Made by a program: the position numbers and the translations under genes
Notes under the pieces: model-generated
The model's database searches: none
Told to the model about the DNA's origin: nothing
Seen by the model: the letters and a program-made list of their open reading frames with translations, nothing else
In this document: in pieces, positions 43,693 to 52,567 of the stretch
How the letters are laid out: each line of letters starts with the position of its first letter
Position numbering within the stretch: position 1 is the stretch's first letter
Assembly: GCF_001293645.1 (NCBI RefSeq)
Contig: NZ_LBMD01000003.1
Coordinates: 124,001-188,000 of the forward strand
Source of the DNA: Bacillus sp. CHD6a
GTDB lineage: Bacteria; Bacillota; Bacilli; Bacillales; Bacillaceae_I
DNA length: 64,000 bases
Direction of reading: 5' to 3'

Positions 43693-43765
43693 CTTAATTG
43701 GTAGGGTGTTTTTTATTGCCATTTTCTTGTCTCCCATTCATTCTACCACCAAAAATTATCGCAAC

Positions 43766-43870
43766 ATACTATGCGTAAATAGTCGATATTACTCGATGTA
43801 ATTTAAATCCACATTTATCAACCACAAGAATAAATTTAATCAAATGTTTGTTTGAAAAAAGTTATCTACG
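43766..43870 (+). repeat. ATAGTCGATAT repeat, copy C
   Basis: ACTATGCGTAAATAGTCGATATTACTCGA at the left and TTAATCAAATGTTTGTTTGAAAAA at the right; see copy B at 33888. Confidence 0.65.
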
Positions 43871-43909
43871 AAAAATATGGTGTGAAGATCTAGAGATCCT
43901 CACACCATA
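43871..43909 (-). terminator. Terminator of the wall-anchored nuclease gene
   Basis: Stem ATGGTGTGAGGATC / GATCTTCACACCAT followed by TTTTT on the minus strand. Confidence 0.88.
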
Positions 43910-43964
43910 CTATTATGCGCTCTAAAGCTTAGAAGGGTCGTCGCACTTGTCCCCTTAGCCCACT

Positions 43965-46900
43965 TTAAGCAGCTCTTCTTCTATTCCAGAAGAATAATCC
44001 TCCGCCAGCTAGAACTAATACTAGTCCAATCAATAAAACATTAACTGTATTTGTTGCTGTGTTTGGAAGTTTATTGTCTTTTCCTGGCTTGTCCACTGGT
44101 TTGTTACCTGGTTTCTCTCCTGGCTTACTACCTGGTTTGTCACCCGGTTTATTCCCTGGGTTCTCTCCTGGTTTATTGCCTGGGTTTTCACCTGGTTCAC
44201 CTGGCTCTTCTGGTTCTCCTGGTTCTCCTGGCTCTTCACCTGGATCTAAACTTACATCTACAAATCTACCTTCAATTTCAGTTGGAATTCCGTCACTTCC
44301 AACACTCACTAAATGGTCGCGGAAGTTTTCCCAATCGGATAGACCTAGATCTGTTACACGGCCTTCTGCATAAGCATTTGCAAAGACATCATAGCTGTCT
44401 CCACCTTTTGCTGTGAATGCGTTTGTGGCAACAGTGTAAGTTTCATCCTCTTCCACTTCCACTAAATGACCGTATTCATCCAGATAATTAATAGATACCA
44501 CACGTTCGCCTGCAGGTTTAGTAGAATCAAATTCTACTACTCCACCGGATATGTGTAAGAATCCGCCATTCTCACCTGGGTATTGGCTGAAACTTCTTTC
44601 GAATGCTGCTTTTAGCTCGGCACCAGTCAGATCCATCGTTGCCAGCGTATTTCCAAATGGAAGTACTTTGATAACTTCCCCAACGGTAATTGGGCCTTGA
44701 TTGATCGCTGCACGGATTCCTCCGCCGTTTTGCAATGCCATGATGACATTTTTGCCAGTGAAATCTTTCGCTTTTGCAAGCATTCCGTCGGTAATCAAGT
44801 TACCTAGGATTGTTTCGTTTTTACGTACACTTGGCTTTGTATTGTCGCCGTCTGTACGTGGATTTTCTAATTCAATTGGAGTTGATACGCCGATTTCTGT
44901 ATTAGAAACTTCATCCACATGTGCTTTAAATGGAGCAAGTACTTCTACTGCTTCTGGGTCGGCTTCTTTGTCGCTGACTTTAATTAAGCGTCCGTCATTT
45001 GCAATAACTACACCATTTTCATCAAATCTTACGTCCAGCAAGCCTAGACTGTTATTGGAGTGTCCAGTTTGTACGATGACTGTTGGTGTTTCATCTTCGG
45101 CTACCACTTCCGGTTCCGATAATGCTGTATGACTATGTCCGCCTACAATGATGTCAATGCCCTCTACTTCTTCTGCAAGAACCAAATCATTATCAACTGC
45201 TGCATTGTCGTCATATCCGATATGAGTTAATGCAATAATCTTGTTAACGCCTTGTTCTTCTAGAGATGCAACTGCCTTTTCAGCTTCTTCTAAATAATTT
45301 TCAAAAGTGATGGAACCTGGGCTTGAGATATCGGCTGTTTCTTCTGTTGTTAAACCGAAGATACCGATTTTCTCGCCGTTCACTTCTTTGATAATACCAT
45401 TATAGATTTCACCATTTTCATAAGCTTCTTCAATGGAGTCATTAAACAATCCATCGAATTTCTCATCTTCTGAAAAATCAACGTTTGCACTTACGAATGG
45501 GAAGTTTGCTCCCTTAACAAAGTTAACTAGTGCTTGATGGCCTTCTGCGGAAGCACCTAAGTCAAATTCATGGTTACCAAATGTCACAGCGTCAATGCCC
45601 ATTAAGTTCATTAAGGCAAGTTCCGCTTCACCTTGGAATTCATTGAAATATAGGGTACCTGTGAATGCATCTCCTGCATCAAGAAGAAGTGCATCAGGGT
45701 TTTCCGCTCTAATTTCTTTTACAGCTGTTACGGTTTTCGGCATGTTTTCCAAAGCGGAGTGAATATCATTTGTATGCATAACCGTTAAATCAAATTTACC
45801 TTCTAAATCCGTGATTCTTCCTTCTGTTTCCGTTGGAATTCCTTCACTGCCGACAGTCTTCAAGTGATCGCGGAAGTTTTCCCAATCAGATAAGCCTAGA
45901 TCTGTCACACGACCTCCTTCATAAGCTTTTTCAAAAACGGTATAGCCGTCTCCGCCTTTTGCTGTGAATGCATTGGTTGCAATCGTGTACGTTTCACTAT
46001 CTTTGACTCTTACATAGTTGCCATCTTCATTTAAAAACTTGATGGATTTTACGCGTTCACCTGCCGATTTTGTAGAATCAAACTCTATTTTTCCACCTGC
46101 TACATGTAAGAAACCGCCATTTTCCCCTGGATATTGACCTAAGCTGATTTCAAACGCTTCTTTAAGCTCTTTGCCAGTTAACTCCATCGTTGCCAGTGTA
46201 TTCGCAAATGGAAGAACGGTCATAATTTCGCCTACAGTGATTTCCCCTGCGTTAATAGCCGCACGGATTCCACCACCATTTTGCAATGCCATAATAATAT
46301 TCTTGCCAGTGAATTCTTTCGCTTTTGCAAGCATTCCATCCGTAATCAAATTACCAAGGATTGTTTCGTTTCTACGTACACTTGGCTTTGTATTGTCGCC
46401 ACCTGTACGTGGGTTTTCTAAAGTGTTGGGTGTAGATACGCCAATTTCTGTTTGCGCTACTTCATCCACACGCTTTTTAAATGGAGCAAGCACTTCTGCT
46501 GCTTCTTTATCTTCTTCAATTTTATTCGTTATTGCTTTGATGTAACCATCATATGTGGTAATTACACCATTTTTATCAAAATTAACATTCAACACACCAA
46601 GGTTGTTGTTTGCATTACCTGTTTGAACGATTAAGGTTGGTGTTCCTTCACTATCTATCACTTTAGGTTTTTCCAATTTAGTATGACTATGTCCACCGAC
46701 GATTACGTCAATGCCTTCTACTTGTTCAGCAAGAACCAGGTCATTGTCGACTGCTGCATTGTCGTCATATCCGATGTGAGTCAATGCGACAATACGGTTT
46801 ACACCCTGAGATTCTAAATATTCTACAGCTTTTTCAGCTTCTTCTAGATAGTTCTGGAATTCAATAGATCCCGGACTGGAGATATCAGCTGTTTCTTCTG

Positions 46901-49900
46901 TCGTTAAACCGAAGATACCAACTTTAACACCGTTTACTTCTTTAATGATTCCATCGTAAATTTTGCCATTTTCATAGGCAGCTTCAATGGAGTCAGTGTG
47001 TAACCCATCAAACTTTGCATCTTTTGAAAAATCAACGTTTGCAGTTACTAACGGGAAGTTTGCTCCCTTAACAAAGTCAATCAATGCTTGATGGCCTTCT
47101 GGTGAAGAGCCTAGGTCAAATTCATGGTTCCCTAAAGTCATCACGTCAAAGTCCATCAAATTCATCATGGCTAAGTCCGCTTTCCCTTGGAATTCATTGA
47201 AATACAATGTTCCAGTAAACGCATCACCTGCATGAAGAAGCAATGCATCCGGATTGACAGCTCTAAGTTCTTTTAGTGCCGTAATAGTTCTTGGCATTAA
47301 ATCTAATGCAGAATGCGTGTCATTTGTATGGAAAAGTGTTAGGTCTGGTCCAGCTGGTTTATTTAAATCAAGTTGAACCAGCATAGGATCATGGTCAGAT
47401 GCCTGTTCTGTGAAATTCGCATTGATATGAATCATATCCACTGTAGTATTCGGTACTAGATTATTAGAAACCAAGATATGGTCTAACACTTGGTTGTTTC
47501 CTTGGTAGAAGTAAGAGAAACGATCTTCGGCAGGAACTAAATCTACCATATTTGTTAGTACTCCGCCTTTAAGTGTGTCAAGTGCCGGTGTGAATTCAAA
47601 ATCATTCATATCTCCAGCAACGACTACATTTAATGCAGGATTTTTCTCAAGTCCAGCATCAACGAAACTGTTAATTTCTTGTGCTAATAGAAGTCGCTCT
47701 GCTTCTGAACCCAATTTAGGAGGTTGATTTGCACCCCATAGAGATTGGTCTCCACCTTTAGAATTCAAGTGAGTACCGATGACTACGACGCGTTCACCTT
47801 GGAATTCGAATTCTGCAGCAACCGGTTTACGTGTGTCAGTGAAAGCATCAGGATTGATTACACCTGGGTTAAGTGTTAAATTACCTTCCTCTGACCAAGA
47901 GTTCGCTTGAGTTGCTGTACCTTCCGCAGCATCCACTAACTCAACGCGCTCAGGGTTGTACAGGTATCCTACACGGATATTTGCACCTGGCGCACCACCG
48001 TTTGTATTATTTTCAGGTGCAACATCTGTCCATGCATACGTTGGACCATCAGCAGCTTTGATGGCATCAATCAAACGCTCATAGCTTTCAGATGCATCTG
48101 CATTACCAGAATCCGTCTGTCCATCGTTATCCTGGACTTCTACTAGCGTAATAATGTCAGGAGATTTCATATTTTTTACAAATGAGTTTGCAATTCTTGC
48201 TGCTTTCTCATCTGATGTTTTTTCTGTGTTGTTTGAGAAGTTTTCAATATTGTAGTTTGCTACAGTCAATTTGTCGTCTGAAGGTTCAATATGTGTCACT
48301 TCTGGTTTAATAGTTGATGGAATTACGTCAGGTAATGTGCTCGTGTCTGTTACTAATTGGTAGCCTGCGCTAGAGTATGAAAGGACACCAATTACATCTC
48401 CATCAAATTGATCGCCTGACTTAAAGTTAATGTTTTTGCCAACGTTATCAAGCATGATTTTTTCTGGATTATAGTCGTCTACTGCGATATTTAATCCGCC
48501 CATTACATTCAGTTCATTATTTGTCGTGCTTTCCACAATGATTGGAACATCGTTGTTATAGGGCGGTCCGACTACAATGGCATCAGGGAAGGATAAACGC
48601 ATATATTCAACAGATTCCCAGAAATCAATGCCATCTTCTTCAGGATCAAAAGATTCTAATCCGTCGTTATCAATGATTTTGTTCGGAGGGAAAATATCTT
48701 CTCCCACAACTAGTGGTGCAGGAAGGGCTCCTGTACCTATTGAGTTAACTGCAGTTCCAGTAATTTGAGTTCTAGGAAGTTTAGAGCCACCATCAAACTC
48801 TATAACTGTTCCATCAACTGTAACAGTTTGTCCTACAGAAACACCGTGGTTTTTTAGATATACTTCAATAGCTTGAGAAGTTGCGTTGTCATCATCTGCA
48901 TTTTCCTCATCTTGTATTACAAAGCTATTGTCATCAAAAACATGTGTAACAACACCAGGAATATCTGTCACAGAAGAACCTACATAATCAGAGTAATGTC
49001 CTTTTCCTTGAATGTCATGAATAAAGATGCCTTCTGTATCAAGAATTGTGTAGGTGAAGCTGTATACTTCACTTTCCTCACCTTCAAGTACTGTGATAGC
49101 TTTAATTGTCGTTTTACCAGTTTCTAAAGCAATTGGTTCTGTGTATTTCGTACTAGCTGAAGTTGGCGCAGAACCATCAGTCGTGAAGTAGATTTCAGCA
49201 CCTTCTGAACCAGTTTTCAGTTCAATTTTCGTGTCTGCTGCTACTACACCTTCTGCTTGAGTTGCATATACAGCTGGTTTGTTCACTAAATCATAGCTTT
49301 CTAGACCCGTAGTTTTTAAGTGATAGATATCATCAACAATGGATCCAATTCCAGTTATATGAACTTTATCGCCTTCTTTGTAGTGCTTAATTAGTTCATC
49401 ATAATTGGAGCCTGTGCGATTATCGTGAATAACTGTAACTTTTTCTCCAGTTTCAAACACCGCTTGGAACGTAGCTGTTCCGAATTTATCTTTTGTCATG
49501 TCCGTGATTGTTACGTTCTCAAGCTTTAAAATTTCACCTTGTGTGCTCTCCCCTACTGCTTTTACAATTTGTGCTGCAGGAAGGTCGTTTCCAGTCGAGA
49601 TGATTTCTAGACTTGTAGGATTTTCAACTTGTAATTGTTTTTTATATGTTGCAAGTTGGCCAGTAATTTTTATTTTATCACCAGGTTTCACACTATCCTG
49701 GTTTCCATATACAAACAGACCCGCAGTTTCATCTTGCAGGAAGAAAGATCCGCCGCCCCAAAGAGCACTATTTGTTGTCACAAAAGCTTCAATAGTTACA
49801 GTTTCACCTACACCCAATTCGCGAGCTTTAGCAATAGTAACTGTTGGAACAACTGGTTCTGGATTAGCAGGGTCAGTAGGTTCTTCCGCTCCAAAAGTGT

Positions 49901-50477
49901 GTTTTCCTAAGTCAGTGAATACATCATTGCCGAGGTTATTCCACTCTGTTTCCTCATTAAATGCATCGTCAATAACAGCGTCCCCTGTTGTAACAGTGCT
50001 TTTTCTAACAAGAGTCCTATCGTTCAAAACTTCTGAATCTGAGCCAACTAGCCCAATAGAATCTATTACTTGTCCATTCTTTTTTAGGACAATTTGATCG
50101 TTTCCAGTAAAATTAATGACTTGATTGTTCGTAGTATCAGAGACTAATTTTATTGCATCACTTGCATTAGAGTTGGAAATTACATATGTATCACCAGTTA
50201 CAAGCTTCCCCTCTAATGTTAAGGTTCCTGTAATTGTAGTATTACCATTACTATAGAGTTCCATTGAGTAGTTACTCAAGTCGACCTCGTTACCTGTTCC
50301 ATTAAAAAGCTCAATAGCTTTGTTATTACTCGATCCTTCAATATATTCCGAAATAATGAGATCTGTCGCAACAACAGGATCCGCATGCACTCTAGTATTA
50401 GCCACTGGTGCAAATAAACTTGTAATTAAGAACACCAATGTGACAATACTAATACTTCTTTTGTGTTGTCTTTTCAT
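43965..50477 (-). CDS. Giant wall-anchored nuclease / tandem 5'-nucleotidase
   Basis: 2170 residues, secreted (signal to about 32, AHA-type end near RVHA). Order: lamin-tail domain (about 35-190), YhcR-type OB-fold (about 210-395), chitobiase-like domain (IYFTTDGSAP), a second OB/ExeM-like region, then an endonuclease/exonuclease/phosphatase domain (about 735-1060) with NYNIENF, LVEVQD, GTHLNSKGG, AGDMNDFE and SDHDPM. Then two 5'-nucleotidase modules with FHTNDTH or MHTNDIH, GDAFTG, GNHEFDLG (about 1116 and 1633), GGHSHT, QNGGGIRAAI and NAFTAKGGD. A PGE/PGK-rich wall spanner, LPNTA (2137-2141), helix and RRR follow. It should degrade extracellular nucleic acid to nucleosides and phosphate. 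It is nearly twice the size of YhcR because the nucleotidase module is duplicated. Confidence 0.92.
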   Translation of the reverse strand: MKRQHKRSISIVTLVFLITSLFAPVANTRVHADPVVATDLIISEYIEGSSNNKAIELFNGTGNEVDLSNYSMELYSNGNTTITGTLTLEGKLVTGDTYVISNSNASDAIKLVSDTTNNQVINFTGNDQIVLKKNGQVIDSIGLVGSDSEVLNDRTLVRKSTVTTGDAVIDDAFNEETEWNNLGNDVFTDLGKHTFGAEEPTDPANPEPVVPTVTIAKARELGVGETVTIEAFVTTNSALWGGGSFFLQDETAGLFVYGNQDSVKPGDKIKITGQLATYKKQLQVENPTSLEIISTGNDLPAAQIVKAVGESTQGEILKLENVTITDMTKDKFGTATFQAVFETGEKVTVIHDNRTGSNYDELIKHYKEGDKVHITGIGSIVDDIYHLKTTGLESYDLVNKPAVYATQAEGVVAADTKIELKTGSEGAEIYFTTDGSAPTSASTKYTEPIALETGKTTIKAITVLEGEESEVYSFTYTILDTEGIFIHDIQGKGHYSDYVGSSVTDIPGVVTHVFDDNSFVIQDEENADDDNATSQAIEVYLKNHGVSVGQTVTVDGTVIEFDGGSKLPRTQITGTAVNSIGTGALPAPLVVGEDIFPPNKIIDNDGLESFDPEEDGIDFWESVEYMRLSFPDAIVVGPPYNNDVPIIVESTTNNELNVMGGLNIAVDDYNPEKIMLDNVGKNINFKSGDQFDGDVIGVLSYSSAGYQLVTDTSTLPDVIPSTIKPEVTHIEPSDDKLTVANYNIENFSNNTEKTSDEKAARIANSFVKNMKSPDIITLVEVQDNDGQTDSGNADASESYERLIDAIKAADGPTYAWTDVAPENNTNGGAPGANIRVGYLYNPERVELVDAAEGTATQANSWSEEGNLTLNPGVINPDAFTDTRKPVAAEFEFQGERVVVIGTHLNSKGGDQSLWGANQPPKLGSEAERLLLAQEINSFVDAGLEKNPALNVVVAGDMNDFEFTPALDTLKGGVLTNMVDLVPAEDRFSYFYQGNNQVLDHILVSNNLVPNTTVDMIHINANFTEQASDHDPMLVQLDLNKPAGPDLTLFHTNDTHSALDLMPRTITALKELRAVNPDALLLHAGDAFTGTLYFNEFQGKADLAMMNLMDFDVMTLGNHEFDLGSSPEGHQALIDFVKGANFPLVTANVDFSKDAKFDGLHTDSIEAAYENGKIYDGIIKEVNGVKVGIFGLTTEETADISSPGSIEFQNYLEEAEKAVEYLESQGVNRIVALTHIGYDDNAAVDNDLVLAEQVEGIDVIVGGHSHTKLEKPKVIDSEGTPTLIVQTGNANNNLGVLNVNFDKNGVITTYDGYIKAITNKIEEDKEAAEVLAPFKKRVDEVAQTEIGVSTPNTLENPRTGGDNTKPSVRRNETILGNLITDGMLAKAKEFTGKNIIMALQNGGGIRAAINAGEITVGEIMTVLPFANTLATMELTGKELKEAFEISLGQYPGENGGFLHVAGGKIEFDSTKSAGERVKSIKFLNEDGNYVRVKDSETYTIATNAFTAKGGDGYTVFEKAYEGGRVTDLGLSDWENFRDHLKTVGSEGIPTETEGRITDLEGKFDLTVMHTNDIHSALENMPKTVTAVKEIRAENPDALLLDAGDAFTGTLYFNEFQGEAELALMNLMGIDAVTFGNHEFDLGASAEGHQALVNFVKGANFPFVSANVDFSEDEKFDGLFNDSIEEAYENGEIYNGIIKEVNGEKIGIFGLTTEETADISSPGSITFENYLEEAEKAVASLEEQGVNKIIALTHIGYDDNAAVDNDLVLAEEVEGIDIIVGGHSHTALSEPEVVAEDETPTVIVQTGHSNNSLGLLDVRFDENGVVIANDGRLIKVSDKEADPEAVEVLAPFKAHVDEVSNTEIGVSTPIELENPRTDGDNTKPSVRKNETILGNLITDGMLAKAKDFTGKNVIMALQNGGGIRAAINQGPITVGEVIKVLPFGNTLATMDLTGAELKAAFERSFSQYPGENGGFLHISGGVVEFDSTKPAGERVVSINYLDEYGHLVEVEEDETYTVATNAFTAKGGDSYDVFANAYAEGRVTDLGLSDWENFRDHLVSVGSDGIPTEIEGRFVDVSLDPGEEPGEPGEPEEPGEPGENPGNKPGENPGNKPGDKPGSKPGEKPGNKPVDKPGKDNKLPNTATNTVNVLLIGLVLVLAGGGLFFWNRRRAA

Positions 50478-51311
50478 TTTCTTCCTCCCATTTTATGAAA
50501 AATAAAAACCCGTTTGTTGAATCTTGTTGTAGTTGTGTTTCTTTCGTAGTTTTAAGGGAATTTGTTTTATTGACAAGTCATACCTTTAAGACTTATTACC
50601 CATTTTCTACGCATACAACAACAAACTCTTCCCAGTCAATATCATATAGTTTACTTATGAATCTAGTATTAATTTAATGTAAAATATAGTCGAAGTACCA
50701 CAAAAAAAGATAATATTCAAAAAATATCAACTAGACTATAACTATATGAAAGGAATTGGTCAGAGTCCTTTTCGACGTTTTCTAACTAATTTAAACAAAA
50801 ACCCCCTTTATCATTATAGATTGGGGATAATTATCTGTAAATACAAAATCTTCTTGATATCGCTTCCTTTTCTTTCCTGAAGGGGTTTAGGCTTGGCTGA
50901 GGGGACAGGTACGGTGACATATTTTCACCAAAGAAGTTCAAGGTTTGTCTCCTCTCGATATTTTTTGACAAAAACCATATATGCTATATTTCGACTTATT
51001 AAAGGATATACCTTCGTAGATTGAGGAAACGAGAGGTTTGGCCTATAAGGGAATAAAAATAAGAGACGATGTTTAGTTCGTCTCTCTAACAAAGGGACTA
51101 GGTTGTCCCTAGACCTATTTCCCTTGTTTGGTGTAGTGTCTAGAATTCTTTCTATACTTCCCACTAACTATCTCAAAATACCCAAATCGGCGCCTACAAA
51201 GATTCCCCTTACCATGACGACAACGATTTCTGTATCAACTATTTGGTTTAAAACATTGATTACTTTGCTTTTCAAGTTTCCTCAGCAGACTTTCATTGAA
51301 AATCAAAGACT
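50478..51311. other. Gene-free interval
   Basis: About 830 bases with no supported gene. It holds the promoter side of the nuclease gene, a GGGGACAGGTACGGTGACA repeat (about 50897-50916) and several short hairpins (GAGACGA...TCGTCTC at 51063-51085; AGGGACTAGGTTGTCCCT at 51095-51112). Short open frames here lack ribosome binding sites. Confidence 0.6.
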
Positions 51312-51531
51312 TTAAAAATCTTCTTCCCACGCTTCTTTAGCGTCCAATAACCTTTGTGATAAGAAATGGTAGAAATTCTCGGATGTGTAGTAGTCATCAA
51401 GACCTCCTACTCTATTCCATGCCATAATTGGACATTTACTCCTAGTTCGTGTTGTACGAAATTGATTTGCGCTCTATCTACTCCGTCTGTGAAATCGTCT
51501 ATTTCCTTGTATGGTTAGTTCATTGCTATTC
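51312..51531 (-). pseudogene. Frameshifted small gene, toxin/immunity debris
   Basis: ATG at 51531 follows GAGGTATCTA. The minus strand then reads KEIDDFTDGVDRAQINFV...LWHG in one frame and AWNRVGGLDDYYTSENFYHF...EEDF in another, ending at 51312. The two segments read as one protein broken by at least two frameshifts. Family not identified; proximity to a YezG remnant suggests a toxin-antitoxin locus. Confidence 0.55.
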
Positions 51532-51606
51532 ATTAGATACCTCTTTTCACCTACTTATCTTTAAAGTACTGCTGGTTCTATGTTCTTCACCCTAAAGAAT
51601 TTACCT

Positions 51607-51984
51607 GTTCCCATCTATTCTGCTTTTCTACTGGACTAATTTTGGAGATATCTTCGTAACTGTATTTTATGTTCATTTTCCTTTGTGATTTAAAGTGTAT
51701 GTTAAGTAGGTTCACTCTTCTTGTACTTGGCTTTTAAACTCTTGTTGCAGTTTAAAGAAAGTATCGTACAATTCATCTTCTAGCGTGTCGTACTCTTCAT
51801 CATCCATTGAGAATAAATCAGGGATGCCTAGACTGTAGATATACTTATAACTATTGGGTGAATTATAGTAAAAAAAGCACTTTTTATAACCTTCTCTAAT
51901 TTCAGCATATAATAAGATTTTTTCCCACTCTTCAGGGATCATATCATTCACAATGTTTGCTATACTCTGGTACAAATGTTCCAT
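51607..51984 (-). pseudogene. yezG: YezG-like immunity protein, broken
   Basis: The first 90 codons (LYQSIANIVNDMIPEEWEKILLYAEIREGYKKCFFYY) match YezG/DUF600 immunity proteins of LXG nuclease toxins. A TGA after FKSQVQEE stands where the family has Trp. The expected C-terminal half (TYLTYTLNHKGK, then MNIKYSYEDISKISPVEKQNRWEQ) continues on the same strand after the stop, with one further frameshift. No LXG toxin gene is nearby. Confidence 0.8.
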
Positions 51985-52129
51985 GAATTCAGAAATCTTA
52001 CCTCCCTTCTTCTACATACTCTTTAACCAATGCTTGATTTAAGAAGCCTCGTTTTTATTTAAATCTCCTTTCAACTACAGTTGGGTTTTAGACATTGCCC
52101 ACAAGCTGAAAAGTTATTTTACTTTTTTA

Positions 52130-52345
52130 CTAAATAGTTTTATTGCAATTGTCTAAGTAAAAGGCTTTTGGAATCAATTTAGACACACCTTGGTTACCAT
52201 CTTTTAGCTGAAGTAGAGCTCCAACAATTTCCTCTTGTACATTACTATAAATAATTGCATACAAATTGCTCCCTTGACACATTTCCTTTAAAGCTACCTT
52301 TTGCCAATATATATCTTCATATTCTTAATAAAGTTCTAGTTCCAT
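52130..52345 (-). pseudogene. Small gene with early stop, unknown
   Basis: From ATG 52345 the frame reads MELELY, stop (52327-52325), then EYEDIYWQKVALKEMCQGSNLYAI and on to KAFYLDNCNKTI, stop at 52130. The single early ochre codon and intact remainder suggest a recent nonsense mutation, or use of a later start. No family recognised. Confidence 0.5.
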
Positions 52346-52365
52346 AACACCACTAACTGTCCAGC

Positions 52366-52403
52366 AAAAATAAAAGGAGCAAGGTTCGTTCTCCTGCTCC
52401 TCA
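52366..52403 (-). terminator. Terminator of the NprX-like gene
   Basis: Minus-strand AGGAGCAGG...CCTTGCTCCT stem followed by TTTATTTTT. Confidence 0.8.
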
Positions 52404-52428
52404 TCCCTAAGATCTAAATAATACACCC

Positions 52429-52545
52429 TTAATTTTTAGCCTCAGAAATATTTTTTGTAATTCTAGGGTAGTCATCATCTGATACGGGATCAGTTGCAAA
52501 ACAAGCTAGTAAAAGTACAATAACTAATAGTTTTTTCATTTTCAT
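52429..52545 (-). CDS. NprX-like secreted signalling peptide precursor
   Basis: 38 residues: basic start MKMKK, hydrophobic core LLVIVLLLACFA, then a short polar tail (TDPVSDDDYPRITKNISEAKN). GGAG lies eight bases before the ATG. It begins 22 bases after the stop of an NprR-like regulator and is followed by a terminator, the same arrangement as nprR-nprX. The mature signal would come from the tail after export and proteolysis. The precursor is well supported; the exact pheromone is not. Confidence 0.72.
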   Translation of the reverse strand: MKMKKLLVIVLLLACFATDPVSDDDYPRITKNISEAKN

Positions 52546-52567
52546 ATTCCATTCTCCTTCATTAAAA

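Larger units (their letters stand above)
39650..43701. mobile_element. Immunity-gene island framed by inverted repeats and a 9-bp direct repeat
   Basis: The left end is CTTAATTGG (39650-39658) then TAACGGGTTTACTTCAGAGG... The right end, on the complement, begins TAACGGGTTTACTTGTGAGG..., and is followed outside by CTTAATTGG (43693-43701). The inverted repeats run about 33 bp with few differences; the direct repeat is exact. This is the pattern of terminal inverted repeats plus target-site duplication. No transposase is encoded inside; the cargo is toxin-immunity genes and their remains. Confidence 0.7.

Noticed and set aside
49498-50097. 199-codon frame antisense to the nuclease gene
   Set aside because: Shadow of the coding strand; no ribosome binding site or family features.
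50925-51164. 79-codon minus-strand frame considered as a transposase remnant
   Set aside because: No IS motif, start signal or terminal repeats could be found.
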